This document shows, piece by piece, positions 1 through 7,562 of a stretch of 17,175 bases of DNA; the first letter of the stretch is position 1, and each line of letters opens with the position of its first letter. This stretch comes from Bacillota bacterium (GTDB lineage Bacteria > Bacillota > Clostridia > Christensenellales > CAG-138). The position numbers and the translations under genes were made by a program. Under the pieces are notes generated by a model. The model searched no databases. It was not told where the DNA came from and saw only the letters and a list, made by a program, of their open reading frames with translations. Where the stretch lies: the NCBI GenBank assembly GCA_023426265.1, contig JAFABA010000049.1, positions 1-17,175 on the forward strand. Reading direction: 5' to 3'.

Positions 1-701
1 TAAAGGCCTGCTCCAGGAAGGGCATCAAGGTCACCAATACGCCGGGCGCGAACGCCACCGCCGTATGCGAGCTCGCCTTCGGGCTGATGCTGTGCGCGGC
101 GCGCGATATCCCCCGCCTGCACCGCGCTGTGGAAGCGGGCGACTGGCCGCGCAGCACGGGCTCAGAGCTTGCCGGAAAAACGCTGGGCGTCGTGGGCCTG
201 GGCGCGATAGGCAAGAAGCTTGCCTTGCGCGCGCTGGCGTTTGAAATGACGGTCGTGGCCTACGACCCATACTTTGACGAGGCGTTCGCTTCGGCGCACG
301 GCATCAAAAAGCTGGAGCTTGACGAACTGCTTAAGACCTCCGACGTCATGTCGCTGCATGTGCCGCTCACCGATGCGACGCGCCACATCATAAACGCGGA
401 ACGCATCGCCTCCATGAAGAAGGGCGCTATCATCATCAACACCGCGCGCGGCGGCCTGATCGATGAAGCGGCCTGCGCAGAAGCGCTCGTTGCCGGAAAG
501 CTTGGCGGCTTGGGCCTTGACGCATTCGAGCAGGAGCCGCTTTTAGAGTCTCCGCTGAAAGGCCTCCCCAATGTGATATTCACCCCGCACACCGGCGCGC
601 ATACCGCAGAGGCCGTTTCCAACATGGGCATCATGGCGGTGCAAAATCTCATCGACGTGCTTTCCGGCAAAGATTGCCGCTACGTACTGAATAAAGATTG
701 A
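1..701 (+). CDS. D-isomer-specific 2-hydroxyacid dehydrogenase (5' truncated)
   Basis: The reading frame is open from the left edge (first full codon at position 3), so the true start lies outside the window; about 232 residues are visible of a family usually 310-340 long. The visible part starts in the substrate-binding half (NTPGANATAVCELAFG). It then shows the NAD-binding Rossmann motif GVVGLGAIG and the family signature with the Arg (NTARGGLIDE), Glu (DAFEQEP) and His (TPHTGAHT) of the catalytic triad. Such enzymes reduce 2-keto acids or oxidise 2-hydroxyacids with NAD(P)H in the cytosol; D-3-phosphoglycerate dehydrogenase is one member, but the substrate cannot be assigned here. The next gene starts 8 bases after the stop, so the two are almost certainly cotranscribed. 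An internal ATG at 87 falls inside the conserved domain and is not a start. Confidence 0.9.
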   Translation, partial: KACSRKGIKVTNTPGANATAVCELAFGLMLCAARDIPRLHRAVEAGDWPRSTGSELAGKTLGVVGLGAIGKKLALRALAFEMTVVAYDPYFDEAFASAHGIKKLELDELLKTSDVMSLHVPLTDATRHIINAERIASMKKGAIIINTARGGLIDEAACAEALVAGKLGGLGLDAFEQEPLLESPLKGLPNVIFTPHTGAHTAEAVSNMGIMAVQNLIDVLSGKDCRYVLNKD

Positions 702-709
702 GGTGCATT

Positions 710-1354
710 ATGGAGAAAAGCGAAGTATTAAAACGGCTGACAGATTGCGGCGTGGTCGCCGTGGTACGTGCAGAAAACCCGGAACAGGCGGAGAAGATCG
801 TGGACGCCTGCATCAGGGCAGGCATCGTCGGTATTGAAATCACGTTTACGGTGCCGGGCGCCGCCGATATCATCAAAAAGCTTGCATCCACCTACAAGCC
901 CGAAGAGATCCTGGTGGGCGCGGGCACGGTACTGGACCCCGAGACCGCGCGCGCGGCGATATTGGCGGGCGCGCACTTTGTGGTCAGCCCCTGCCTCAAT
1001 GCGGATACGGTGAAGCTGTGCCTTAGATACCAGATCGCCTGCATGGCGGGAGCCATGACGGTGAAAGAGGCCGTGGAATGCATGGAAGCGGGTGCGGACG
1101 TGATCAAGATCTTCCCCGGCAACCTGTTCGGGCCCAAGATCATATCCGCCATCAAGGGGCCGCTGCCCCAGGCGCGCATGATGCCCACCGGCGGTGTTTC
1201 CGCGGACAACGCGGGCGAATGGATCAAGGCCGGCGCCGTCGCCGTAGGCGCAGGCAGCGACCTCACGAAGGGCGCAAAAACGGGAGATTATGACTCGATC
1301 GTGGAGATCGGCCGCCGCATGGTGGAGGAAGTAAAAAAAGCGCGCTTACGGTAA
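710..1354 (+). CDS. eda: KDPG/KHG-type aldolase
   Basis: A 214-residue class I aldolase of the 2-keto-3-deoxy-6-phosphogluconate / 4-hydroxy-2-oxoglutarate aldolase family, which releases pyruvate from a keto-deoxy sugar acid. Lys133 in ADVIKIFPGN is at the Schiff-base position of the family, Glu43 in GIEITFTVPG matches the catalytic Glu, and VGAGTVLD (69-76) and MMPTGGV are the other hallmarks. The phosphate/carboxylate-binding Arg that follows the catalytic Glu in E. coli Eda (LRT) is replaced by Thr47 here, as in many Firmicute homologues, so substrate preference may differ from KDPG. I chose the ATG at 710 because GAGG at 700-703 lies six bases upstream; a TTG at 698 is in frame but overlaps the preceding stop and lacks a ribosome binding site. 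It follows the hydroxyacid dehydrogenase in one operon and ends before a hairpin terminator. Confidence 0.88.
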   Translation: MEKSEVLKRLTDCGVVAVVRAENPEQAEKIVDACIRAGIVGIEITFTVPGAADIIKKLASTYKPEEILVGAGTVLDPETARAAILAGAHFVVSPCLNADTVKLCLRYQIACMAGAMTVKEAVECMEAGADVIKIFPGNLFGPKIISAIKGPLPQARMMPTGGVSADNAGEWIKAGAVAVGAGSDLTKGAKTGDYDSIVEIGRRMVEEVKKARLR

Positions 1355-1386
1355 TTAGATACCTTCTTTTCTTTCCCCCAATGCAA

Positions 1387-1416
1387 AAGCGCCGGAGCAG
1401 TTCCGGCGCTTCTGTT
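1387..1416. terminator. Bidirectional hairpin terminator between convergent operons
   Basis: A perfect 10-bp stem (AAGCGCCGGA at 1387-1396, TCCGGCGCTT at 1402-1411) has a five-base loop. On the plus strand it is followed by CTGTTAT, a weak U-tract; on the minus strand it is followed by TTTTGCATT. It sits between the aldolase stop and the 3' end of the convergent sugar operon, so it probably serves both. Confidence 0.75.
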
Positions 1417-1436
1417 ATCAAAGAAATTAGAACACG

Positions 1437-1497
1437 TTGGGGTTCCACCCCAAACCCCGCTTAGGGCTGTAACAGCCCTAAGAATCCTTTTTCCCTA
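1437..1497. repeat. Tandem hairpin pair, REP-like intergenic element
   Basis: Two hairpins stand side by side. TTGGGGT (1437-1443) pairs with ACCCCAA (1447-1453) around TCC. CTTAGGGCTGT (1460-1470) pairs with ACAGCCCTAAG (1472-1482), followed on the plus strand by AATCCTTTTTCCC. The second hairpin could be a back-up terminator for the plus-strand operon. The paired G-rich/C-rich design looks like a dispersed intergenic repeat, but no second full copy is seen here. Confidence 0.5.
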
Positions 1498-1546
1498 AAA
1501 TAAGGACTTTGCCCTGAATAAGATCATCAGTTTATAATAAAGCTCC

Positions 1547-2587
1547 TTATCCAATGGTAACGCGCTGGCCTGTTTGCGCAGACTCCATGGCCGCAAACAC
1601 CGCGCGCATGGCGTTCAGAGCTTCCTCGCCCGAAATTTCGGGCGCTTTGTTGTTTACGAGGGAGTCGACCCAGAGATCGATCACGCCGGAGCTGGTCTGG
1701 TTGTCGTTGGTCTGGATGCGGTCGATATCGTAGAGCACGCGCTCGCCGTTTTTTTTGACGATGGAAATGGAATAGCCCGGATCGTCGTAGATGCGCATCA
1801 TGCCCTTGGTGCCGTAGAGCACGGTGGAATTGTCTTCCGCGCCATAGTAGGTCCAGCTCGCCGTCATGGTGCCCACCGCCCCACCGCTCATGCGGTAGAT
1901 ACAGATGGCGTTGTCGTCCACGCCGATCAATTCGCCGCCCGGCAGCTTTTTATCGAGCGTGCCGAGATAGGCGGAAACCTCCACCACATGCTGCCCCGTC
2001 AGGAACTGGATGAGATCGGTCTTGTGTATGCCAAGGTCCGCCATCGCGCCGAACGCCGCAAGCTTCTTATCAAAGAACCAGACGTTTTGGGGGTCGATCG
2101 TCCAGGTTTCCGGTCCCCCGTGGCCAAACGCGGTGCGGAATGTGACGATGTCGCCGATTTCCCCCTGTACGATCAGTTCCTTTGCCCGCGCATGCGCGCG
2201 CGCCAGCCGCTGGTTATGGCCGATCATCAGGAACTTGCCCGATTTTTTCGCAGCCTCTACCATCTGCTCGCATTCCACAAGCGTGGTCGCCATCGGCTTT
2301 TCGCACAGCACGTGCTTGCCCGCCTGAAGCGCCGCCACGGCAACTTCACAGTGGAACGAATTGGCTGTGCAGACGCTTACCGCATCGATTGCAGGGTCAT
2401 TGAGCAGCTCCTGGTACGAGGAAAAAGCCTTCGCACCGTACTGTTCCGCTAAAGATGCCGTACGCGCCGCATTCAAGTCGTACAGGCCGTAGAGTTTGAC
2501 CGCGGGATTTGCAGCATATTCCGGCAAGTGCCGGATCTGTGCGATTTTCCCGCAGCCGATCACGCCGATTTGTATCTTTTTTTCCAT
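1547..2587 (-). CDS. Gfo/Idh/MocA family NAD(P)-dependent oxidoreductase (second copy, operon-distal)
   Basis: A 346-residue cytosolic sugar or polyol dehydrogenase-like protein, of normal family length. The N-terminal Rossmann fold carries GVIGCGKIA (8-16), and the family motif E96-K97-P98 (CEKPMAT) supplies the active-site Lys. The C-terminal domain contains GAMADLGIHKTDL (180-192), in which Asp184 and His188 match the conserved D-x3-H of inositol and glucose-fructose dehydrogenases. The ATG at 2587 is preceded by AGGAGGG (about 2593-2599). This is the last gene of the sugar locus, separated from the upstream paralogue by 78 bases that hold a strong hairpin. The substrate is unknown; the family includes inositol, levoglucosan and 3-keto-glycoside-forming dehydrogenases. 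It is only distantly similar to the adjacent gene, so an ancient paralogue with a different substrate or reaction direction is more likely than a recent duplicate. Confidence 0.9.
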   Translation of the reverse strand: MEKKIQIGVIGCGKIAQIRHLPEYAANPAVKLYGLYDLNAARTASLAEQYGAKAFSSYQELLNDPAIDAVSVCTANSFHCEVAVAALQAGKHVLCEKPMATTLVECEQMVEAAKKSGKFLMIGHNQRLARAHARAKELIVQGEIGDIVTFRTAFGHGGPETWTIDPQNVWFFDKKLAAFGAMADLGIHKTDLIQFLTGQHVVEVSAYLGTLDKKLPGGELIGVDDNAICIYRMSGGAVGTMTASWTYYGAEDNSTVLYGTKGMMRIYDDPGYSISIVKKNGERVLYDIDRIQTNDNQTSSGVIDLWVDSLVNNKAPEISGEEALNAMRAVFAAMESAQTGQRVTIG

Positions 2588-2612
2588 GCTTCCCCCTCCT
2601 TATGTTGTATAC

Positions 2613-2647
2613 CGCGGGGGCCGGGAGCTACGCCCCCGGCCCCCGCG
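2613..2647. repeat. Very GC-rich intergenic hairpin between the two oxidoreductase genes
   Basis: A perfect 13-bp stem, CGCGGGGGCCGGG (2613-2625) with CCCGGCCCCCGCG (2635-2647), closes a nine-base loop. No U-run follows on the minus strand, so it is more likely to stabilise mRNA or act as a REP-like element than to terminate. It would partly separate expression of the last gene from the rest of the operon. Confidence 0.6.
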
Positions 2648-2665
2648 ACCCCCATGCATTGAATA

Positions 2666-3835
2666 CTACTGAATTTCTTCCACCACAACCCTGCGGCCTT
2701 CATCCGAAGATTTCTTGATGGCCTCGAGTATGCGGATAATCTCTGCGCCGTCGTTGAAGTCCGGCGTAACGGGCGCTTTGCCCGCGACCGCCTTGAGGAA
2801 ATCGTAGAAAGCGTTCACAAACGTATGCTCGTAGCCAATGATATGGCCGGAGGGCCACCAGGCGGAAAGATACGGGTGATCCGCCTCGGTCACAAGCACG
2901 CGCCTGAAGCCCTGCTCCACCCCGGGAGCTGTCGCATCCAGGAACTCCAGCTCGTTCATACGCTCCAGGTCAAAGCGCAGCGACCCCTTGCTTCCGTAGA
3001 CTTCAAACGTATTGTAATTCTTGCGGCCGGTGGCGAAACGGGAGGTTTCCACGCTGCCCAATACGCCGCCCTTGAACTCCGCAATGGTAAAGGAAGCGTC
3101 GTCTACCGTGACGGGCGCATAGGTGCTCGTATCCGTTCCCGTGCCGGATGAGAAGGCGGTTGCGCCTACGCCCGGCAGGGGCCGTTCCTTGATGATAGTT
3201 TTGTTGACCGCCGTTACCGCTTCCGGCTCGCCGATCAAAAACCGGGCGAGGTCCATGGCGTGCGAGGTCAGGTCATAAAGCGGGCCGCCGCCCGCGCATT
3301 CTTTTCTCAGCTGCCAGGAGAGCGGGAAATTGGGATCGGTGATCCAATCCTGCAAGTATGCGCCGCGCCAGTGGAATATGGCGCCCAGGCGGCCGTCCTC
3401 AATAAGCTTCTTGGCATAGGCCACAGCCGGGACCCTGCGGTAATTGTGGTTGAGGTAATGCACCACGCCCGCATCCTTTACGGCCTGGAGCATTTCCTTT
3501 GCATCCGCATAGGTGAGCGTGAACGGTTTTTCGCACACGATATGCTTGCCCGCCTTCGCTGCGGCGATGACCATTTCCTTGTGCTCAAACGTGGGGGTGC
3601 CGATGTCCACAACGTCAATATCGTCGCGCTCCATAATGCTGCGCCAATCGTATGTGACTTCCTCGTAGCCCCAGCGGTCTTTGAAAGAATCCAGGTTGGT
3701 CTTCTTACCCGCGATGACCTTCAATACGGGCTGAAAATCCGCGTCAAAAAACTCATTTACCCTTAGCCAGGCGTTGCTGTGCGCCTTGCCCATAAACCCG
3801 CCGCCGATCATGGCGACATTGATTTTCTTTTTCAT
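2666..3835 (-). CDS. Gfo/Idh/MocA family NAD(P)-dependent oxidoreductase (first copy)
   Basis: A 389-residue dehydrogenase-like protein. The nucleotide-binding motif is MIGGGFMGKAHS (9-20). Glu102-Lys103-Pro104 (CEKPFTL) gives the family's catalytic Lys, and AGGGPLYDLTSHAMDLA (181-197) carries Asp188, His192 and Asp195 of the D-x3-H-x2-D pattern. HNYRRVPAV (130-138) is a conserved family stretch after the EKP region. The longer C-terminal domain, with an insertion around 215-245, is typical of members acting on larger sugars or glycosides. The ATG at 3835 has GGGAGGG eight bases upstream, and the gene starts 22 bases after the TIM-barrel gene, so the two are translated from one message. The substrate is not identifiable; oxidation of a sugar hydroxyl to a keto-sugar, or the reverse, is the expected chemistry. 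Confidence 0.9.
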   Translation of the reverse strand: MKKKINVAMIGGGFMGKAHSNAWLRVNEFFDADFQPVLKVIAGKKTNLDSFKDRWGYEEVTYDWRSIMERDDIDVVDIGTPTFEHKEMVIAAAKAGKHIVCEKPFTLTYADAKEMLQAVKDAGVVHYLNHNYRRVPAVAYAKKLIEDGRLGAIFHWRGAYLQDWITDPNFPLSWQLRKECAGGGPLYDLTSHAMDLARFLIGEPEAVTAVNKTIIKERPLPGVGATAFSSGTGTDTSTYAPVTVDDASFTIAEFKGGVLGSVETSRFATGRKNYNTFEVYGSKGSLRFDLERMNELEFLDATAPGVEQGFRRVLVTEADHPYLSAWWPSGHIIGYEHTFVNAFYDFLKAVAGKAPVTPDFNDGAEIIRILEAIKKSSDEGRRVVVEEIQ

Positions 3836-3857
3836 GGTATCCCTCCCGTTTACGGCA

Positions 3858-4718
3858 TTATTGGAATTTTGCGCCGATCTTCTTGAGGTTCTTTACGGAA
3901 ACGGCGATCGCTTCCCGCTCCATGCCCAGCCACTCGGGCGCGGGCGCGTCGATTTCAACGGCGAGGAAGCCCTTGTAACCGGCCTTGCTTAAGAGCTCCG
4001 CCAGCTTCATGTTGTCCACCATGCCGAAGCCTACAGGCACGCCGCAGAAGAAAAACCAATCCGTGGGGCGCGCGGTGGGATGGAGCTTCAGATCCTTGAT
4101 GTGGGTGGAGAACACATAGGGGGCAAGTTTTTCCATGCCGGCCACGGGGTCGTCCAGAAGCCGCAGGAAATTGCCCGTATCAAAGTTGATGCCGAAGTTG
4201 GGGGAGCCGACCTTCTCGATGATTTCAAGCATCTCGTCGGACGTAAAGTCGATGTGGTTCTCCGCCGCCAGCTTCACGCCGTGGTCCTCCGCGATTTTCA
4301 CGGCTTCCTTGTACTGGGGTACAAGGCGGGCGATATGGTCGCGATGGTTCTCATGCCGCCAGTCGAACGCGGAGCCGGTAATGCGCATGACGTCCGTGCC
4401 AAGAAGCCGGGTCTTGGGAATGAGCGCCTTCATTTCTTCAAACGCTTCCGGGTTTAAGCCGCGTTCCAGCCCGTTGGGATGGCCCCAGGCGAACACGGTA
4501 TCAAAGCCCAGTTCCTTGATCTTTGCGCCAAGTTCCTTGAGGTAGCCATCCTCCAGGCTGGGCAGGAAGCAGGTTTCAAGCGAAACGCCGTCCACATCGA
4601 GCCCTTTCGCAAAGGAAAGGAACTCGTCCACAGTCGCGAGCTTTTCCGGCTTCTCCTGGAAAGGATAAACCTCCCCGAACAACCTGTGGTAGCAATAGCT
4701 GTCGATTCCGATTTTCAT
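3858..4718 (-). CDS. TIM-barrel sugar isomerase/epimerase-family protein (AP endonuclease 2 fold)
   Basis: A 286-residue protein of the xylose-isomerase-like TIM-barrel superfamily (sugar phosphate isomerase/epimerase, IolE/IolI type). The likely divalent-metal quartet is visible: Glu153 (AAENH), Asp180 (NFDTGN), His206 (FSTHIKD) and Glu255 (AVEID). I chose the ATG at 4718 because AGGAGGG lies about eight bases upstream; an in-frame GTG at 4727 overlaps that site. Members isomerise, epimerise, dehydrate or beta-eliminate sugars and keto-sugars, and the fold is often encoded beside Gfo/Idh/MocA dehydrogenases, as here. It follows the permease by 67 bases and precedes the first oxidoreductase by 22. 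It is clearly different from the second TIM-barrel enzyme of this locus at 8691-9536. Confidence 0.87.
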   Translation of the reverse strand: MKIGIDSYCYHRLFGEVYPFQEKPEKLATVDEFLSFAKGLDVDGVSLETCFLPSLEDGYLKELGAKIKELGFDTVFAWGHPNGLERGLNPEAFEEMKALIPKTRLLGTDVMRITGSAFDWRHENHRDHIARLVPQYKEAVKIAEDHGVKLAAENHIDFTSDEMLEIIEKVGSPNFGINFDTGNFLRLLDDPVAGMEKLAPYVFSTHIKDLKLHPTARPTDWFFFCGVPVGFGMVDNMKLAELLSKAGYKGFLAVEIDAPAPEWLGMEREAIAVSVKNLKKIGAKFQ

Positions 4719-4785
4719 ACCCTTCACCCTCCTGTGTTATTTTACGTTAAGCAGAATACGTCTTTGTTCAATCCGTACGTTAAAA

Positions 4786-5751
4786 TCAGTTCTCTCTGTC
4801 CTTGCGCTGGAGCAGTACCGCGAATATGATGATCGCGCCCTTGACTGCATTCACTAGGTACACGTTCATGCCCACCAGCGTCAAAATGTTGTTGATAATG
4901 CCCAATATGAAGATACCGAAAAATGTCCCCACCATGTTTCCCTTGCCGCCCTGCATGGAGATGCCGCCCACGACCGCCATGGCGATGGCGTTGAGTTCAT
5001 AGGAAGTACCGGAGGATGTGGAGTTGATGGAATTCATGCGGGAGGCCTCGGTAACGGCGGCGATGGCCACGGCAATGCCTAGGATAATAAAGGAGATGAT
5101 TTTGATCATATCCGTATTGATACCCGAGAGGCGCGTCGCTTTTTCATTGGAGCCTACGGCGTATATGCGGCGGCCCAGCACCGTGTACTTGGAAATGTAG
5201 AGGTAAATCAGAAACATCACCACGAAGTAGATGATGGGCATGGGCAGCCAGCCGCCGATGCTGTAGTTGGAAATATCCTGGAATGCCTTGATTTCACCCG
5301 TGATGCCGCGCGCGTCCATTGCGAATATGGAAACGGAGCGCAGCACGTACTGCATACCCAGCGTCACGATGAACGAAGGAACGCGGCCTTTGGTGACGAT
5401 CAGGCCGGTGATTGCAGAAAGCACGCAGCTCATGGCCACAGCCGCCAGTATTGCAAGCACGATGCTTCCGGTGGCGTTCAATACCGCAAGACATACGATG
5501 CCGACCACAACCAGCTGGGAGCCTACGGAAAGGTCGATATTGCCCGAGATAATGACGAAGGACATGCCGAACGCGATAATACCCTGCACCGAGTTGTTGC
5601 GCAGAATGTTGATGAAGTTCTTGCCCGTCATGAATGTCTGGCCTTCGAGCAAAGTCGCGATCAACACCATTGCCAAGGCAACCAGCACGATGCTGTATTC
5701 GCCCATCAGCTTTTTCAATACCAGATTGGACTTGTTCTTTGTGGTAGGCAT
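4786..5751 (-). CDS. Sugar ABC transporter permease (RbsC type)
   Basis: A 321-residue integral membrane protein of the ribose/xylose/galactose permease family (BPD_transp_2), of normal length. Several hydrophobic segments span roughly residues 20-320, beginning with YSIVLVALAMVLIATLL. The family signature SGNIDLSVGS (about 69-78) is present, and VGSNEKATRLSGIN near 200-213 matches the cytoplasmic loop that contacts the ATPase. Only one permease gene is present, so a homodimer is expected. The ATG at 5751 has GAAGGAGA upstream, within 16 bases of the ATPase stop, indicating tight coupling. With the ATPase and the binding protein it makes a complete carbohydrate uptake transporter of the CUT2 class, which normally imports monosaccharides or similar small ligands. 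Confidence 0.93.
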   Translation of the reverse strand: MPTTKNKSNLVLKKLMGEYSIVLVALAMVLIATLLEGQTFMTGKNFINILRNNSVQGIIAFGMSFVIISGNIDLSVGSQLVVVGIVCLAVLNATGSIVLAILAAVAMSCVLSAITGLIVTKGRVPSFIVTLGMQYVLRSVSIFAMDARGITGEIKAFQDISNYSIGGWLPMPIIYFVVMFLIYLYISKYTVLGRRIYAVGSNEKATRLSGINTDMIKIISFIILGIAVAIAAVTEASRMNSINSTSSGTSYELNAIAMAVVGGISMQGGKGNMVGTFFGIFILGIINNILTLVGMNVYLVNAVKGAIIIFAVLLQRKDREN

Positions 5752-5767
5752 AGTTGTGTCTCCTTCG

Positions 5768-7279
5768 TTAATCTAAGGTTCCGCCGGTGGAAAGTATCAT
5801 GATAGCTTCTTCCGTGATCTCGTGGCGGTCAAGTTCCCCCTTGAGTTCCCCATGGTACATCACGAGCACCCGGTCGCAAAGTCTCAATATTTCCTGCACC
5901 TCGCCGGAGGTCACGATGATGCTCATGCCCTCCTTGGCAAGATCCATGATCAGGGAATAAATTTCGTTTTTGGCACCTACATCCACGCCCTGCGTGGGGT
6001 TAGAGAGGATCATGATGTCGGGCTTTGCGTTGAGCCATTTCGATAGCACGACCTTCTGCTGGTTGCCGCCCGAAAGGCTGGTGATGAGATTCCCAAAATG
6101 CTCCACCTTGATGCCCAGCCGCTTTTTAAAATCCTCCGCGATTTTTAATTCTTTTTTACGTAAAAGCGTGGGGCCGCTCGTACAATCTTCGAGCGTGACG
6201 ATGGTCATGTTCTCCTGCACGGACAGGTCTTTGATGATGGCATTTTCTTTGCGGTTACTTGGAAGATACCCGAACCCTGCCCTTTTCGCCTGCGAAGGAT
6301 GCTTGTATCGCATTTCCTCCCCGCATTTTAAGATCTGGCCGCTGGTGTGTTGAAGATCGCCGAATATGGCGCGCACCAGTTCTTCCTTGCCGTCCCCCAG
6401 CAAGCCGGTGATGCCCAGGATTTCGCCCCTGCGCAACGTAAAATTCATTTTGCGTACGCAGTCGCCCATGCAAAAATCCTTGATTTCGAGCACCACATCC
6501 CCGATATCGTGGGATTTGTAGACCTGAACGCCCAACACCTCGTGGCCCACCATCATGCGGGCGATTTCAGCCTGGGAGATTTTTGTGCCGTCCTCCTGCA
6601 GGATAGAACCATCGGAAACCTTTTCGCCGTTTCTTAACACCGTGTAGCTGTCGCAGAACTCCACGACCTCATTGAGCTTATGGGAAATGAATATGATGGT
6701 TGCGTCGTGTTCCTTGGTAAGCCCCCGCATGATGGCGAACACGTTTTCTGTTTCCGCCTGCGTAAGCGACGTGGTGGGTTCATCCATGATGATGATGCGC
6801 GCGTTTCTTAGAACCGATTTTGCGATCTCCACGATCTGCTTGTAGGAGGTCTCCAGATCACGCATCATTGCCCTGGGGTCGATATCCACATGCATATGGT
6901 CAAACACCTGGCGCGTTTGTTCGCACATGCGCCTGACGTCCATGTTGCCGAGTTTGGTGCGGAGCTCATAGCCTAAAAACATGTTTTCATAAACGGTCAG
7001 ATCGTTTACGACGTTAAGCTCCTGATGTATAAACGCAACGCCCAATGCCTGGGATTCCGCGGGCGAATTGATCCGCGCGCTTTCCCCAAACAGGGCGATA
7101 TTGCCGCTGTCCATCTGGGTAACCCCGCCCAGGATATTCATCAAAGTGGTTTTACCTGCGCCGTTTTCACCAAGAAGCGCATGAATCTCCCCCTTGCGCA
7201 CCTCAAAGTCTACGTTTTTTACCACCACAACACCGCCATAGCTCTTGACGATATTGCTCATTTTCAATGCGCATTCCAT
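5768..7279 (-). CDS. Sugar ABC transporter ATPase, two fused nucleotide-binding domains (RbsA/MglA type)
   Basis: A 503-residue CUT2-type ATPase with tandem nucleotide-binding domains. Domain 1 has Walker A GENGAGKTT (Lys43), Walker B with catalytic Glu MDEPTT (Asp166, Glu167) and switch His200, but its signature motif is degenerate (LETSYKQ, 142-148, in place of LSxGxxQ). Domain 2 is the reverse: an intact signature LSGGNQQ (402-408), a non-standard Walker A GLLGDGKEE (Lys298), and a Walker B region ILSNPTQG where Ser426 and Asn427 replace the Asp and catalytic Glu. I chose the ATG at 7279 because GAGGAGAG lies about eight bases upstream, giving normal family length. The frame stays open to 7570, but that extension only translates a hairpin repeat array. 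The gene lies 306 bases after the binding-protein gene and 16 before the permease. Confidence 0.93.
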   Translation of the reverse strand: MECALKMSNIVKSYGGVVVVKNVDFEVRKGEIHALLGENGAGKTTLMNILGGVTQMDSGNIALFGESARINSPAESQALGVAFIHQELNVVNDLTVYENMFLGYELRTKLGNMDVRRMCEQTRQVFDHMHVDIDPRAMMRDLETSYKQIVEIAKSVLRNARIIIMDEPTTSLTQAETENVFAIMRGLTKEHDATIIFISHKLNEVVEFCDSYTVLRNGEKVSDGSILQEDGTKISQAEIARMMVGHEVLGVQVYKSHDIGDVVLEIKDFCMGDCVRKMNFTLRRGEILGITGLLGDGKEELVRAIFGDLQHTSGQILKCGEEMRYKHPSQAKRAGFGYLPSNRKENAIIKDLSVQENMTIVTLEDCTSGPTLLRKKELKIAEDFKKRLGIKVEHFGNLITSLSGGNQQKVVLSKWLNAKPDIMILSNPTQGVDVGAKNEIYSLIMDLAKEGMSIIVTSGEVQEILRLCDRVLVMYHGELKGELDRHEITEEAIMILSTGGTLD

Positions 7280-7303
7280 AATGCTACTCTCCTCGCTTAT
7301 TGG

Positions 7304-7562
7304 CCGTTGACAAAGTCCTACGGACTTAATCAACGGATTCCCGCGGGTTAAAAGTGCGCGAAACGCACTTTTTTCCGCAAATCTGACGCGCATGTCGTCA
7401 GATTTGATTAAATGTGGGCTCCCCGCAGGGAAACGGGCTCGATGGCTCTTGAGCCAAAATCGATCCGGTGAATCGATTTTAGAACCCGGTGCCTCCTGCG
7501 ATCCCCCACGACCCCAAGGGAGAATTTTCAGTAATCCCGGGCGGAGCATATGCTCCGCCCGG
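7304..7562. repeat. Array of at least five intergenic hairpins between binding-protein and ATPase genes
   Basis: The 306-base gap (7280-7585) holds successive inverted repeats. CCGTTGA/TCAACGG (7304-7310/7330-7336) encloses AAGTCC/GGACTT (7313-7318/7322-7327). Next are AAAAGTGCG/CGCACTTTT (7350-7358/7364-7372), AAATCTGACG/CGTCAGATTT (7379-7388/7396-7405), GGCTC/GAGCC (7444-7448/7451-7455) and AAAATCGAT/ATCGATTTT (7456-7464/7472-7480). The last is a perfect 26-bp palindrome centred on CATATG (7537-7562). No clear U-tract follows in the minus direction. Position inside a transport operon, just after the binding-protein gene, suggests 3'-end protection and partial attenuation, as reported for REP sequences in malE-malF. 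That role is inference. Confidence 0.8.
7346..7408 (+). repeat. Twin-hairpin repeat, copy 1
   Basis: This 63-bp unit holds two hairpins, AAAAGTGCG(CGAAA)CGCACTTTT and AAATCTGACG(CGCATGT)CGTCAGATTT, joined by TTCCGCA or similar. The reverse complement of 15206-15269 gives the same unit with all stem bases conserved and different loops. It is therefore a dispersed repeat, not a feature of the sugar operon. Confidence 0.85.

Noticed and set aside
1574..2452. Plus-strand open frame of 292 codons opposite the distal oxidoreductase
   Set aside because: It is the antisense of a clear Gfo/Idh/MocA gene, has no recognisable domain and no ribosome binding site.
1547..3835. Recent tandem duplication of the oxidoreductase gene
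   Set aside because: The two proteins differ in length (346 and 389) and in most positions outside family motifs, so they are old paralogues or separately recruited.
4743..4783. Direct repeat TACGTTAA (4743-4750 and 4776-4783) between the permease and TIM-barrel genes
   Set aside because: An 8-base direct repeat in a short AT-rich gap is likely chance, with no promoter or hairpin associated.
7304..7562. CRISPR array
   Set aside because: The repeats are distinct inverted repeats of different sequence, not regularly spaced direct repeats, and no cas gene is present.
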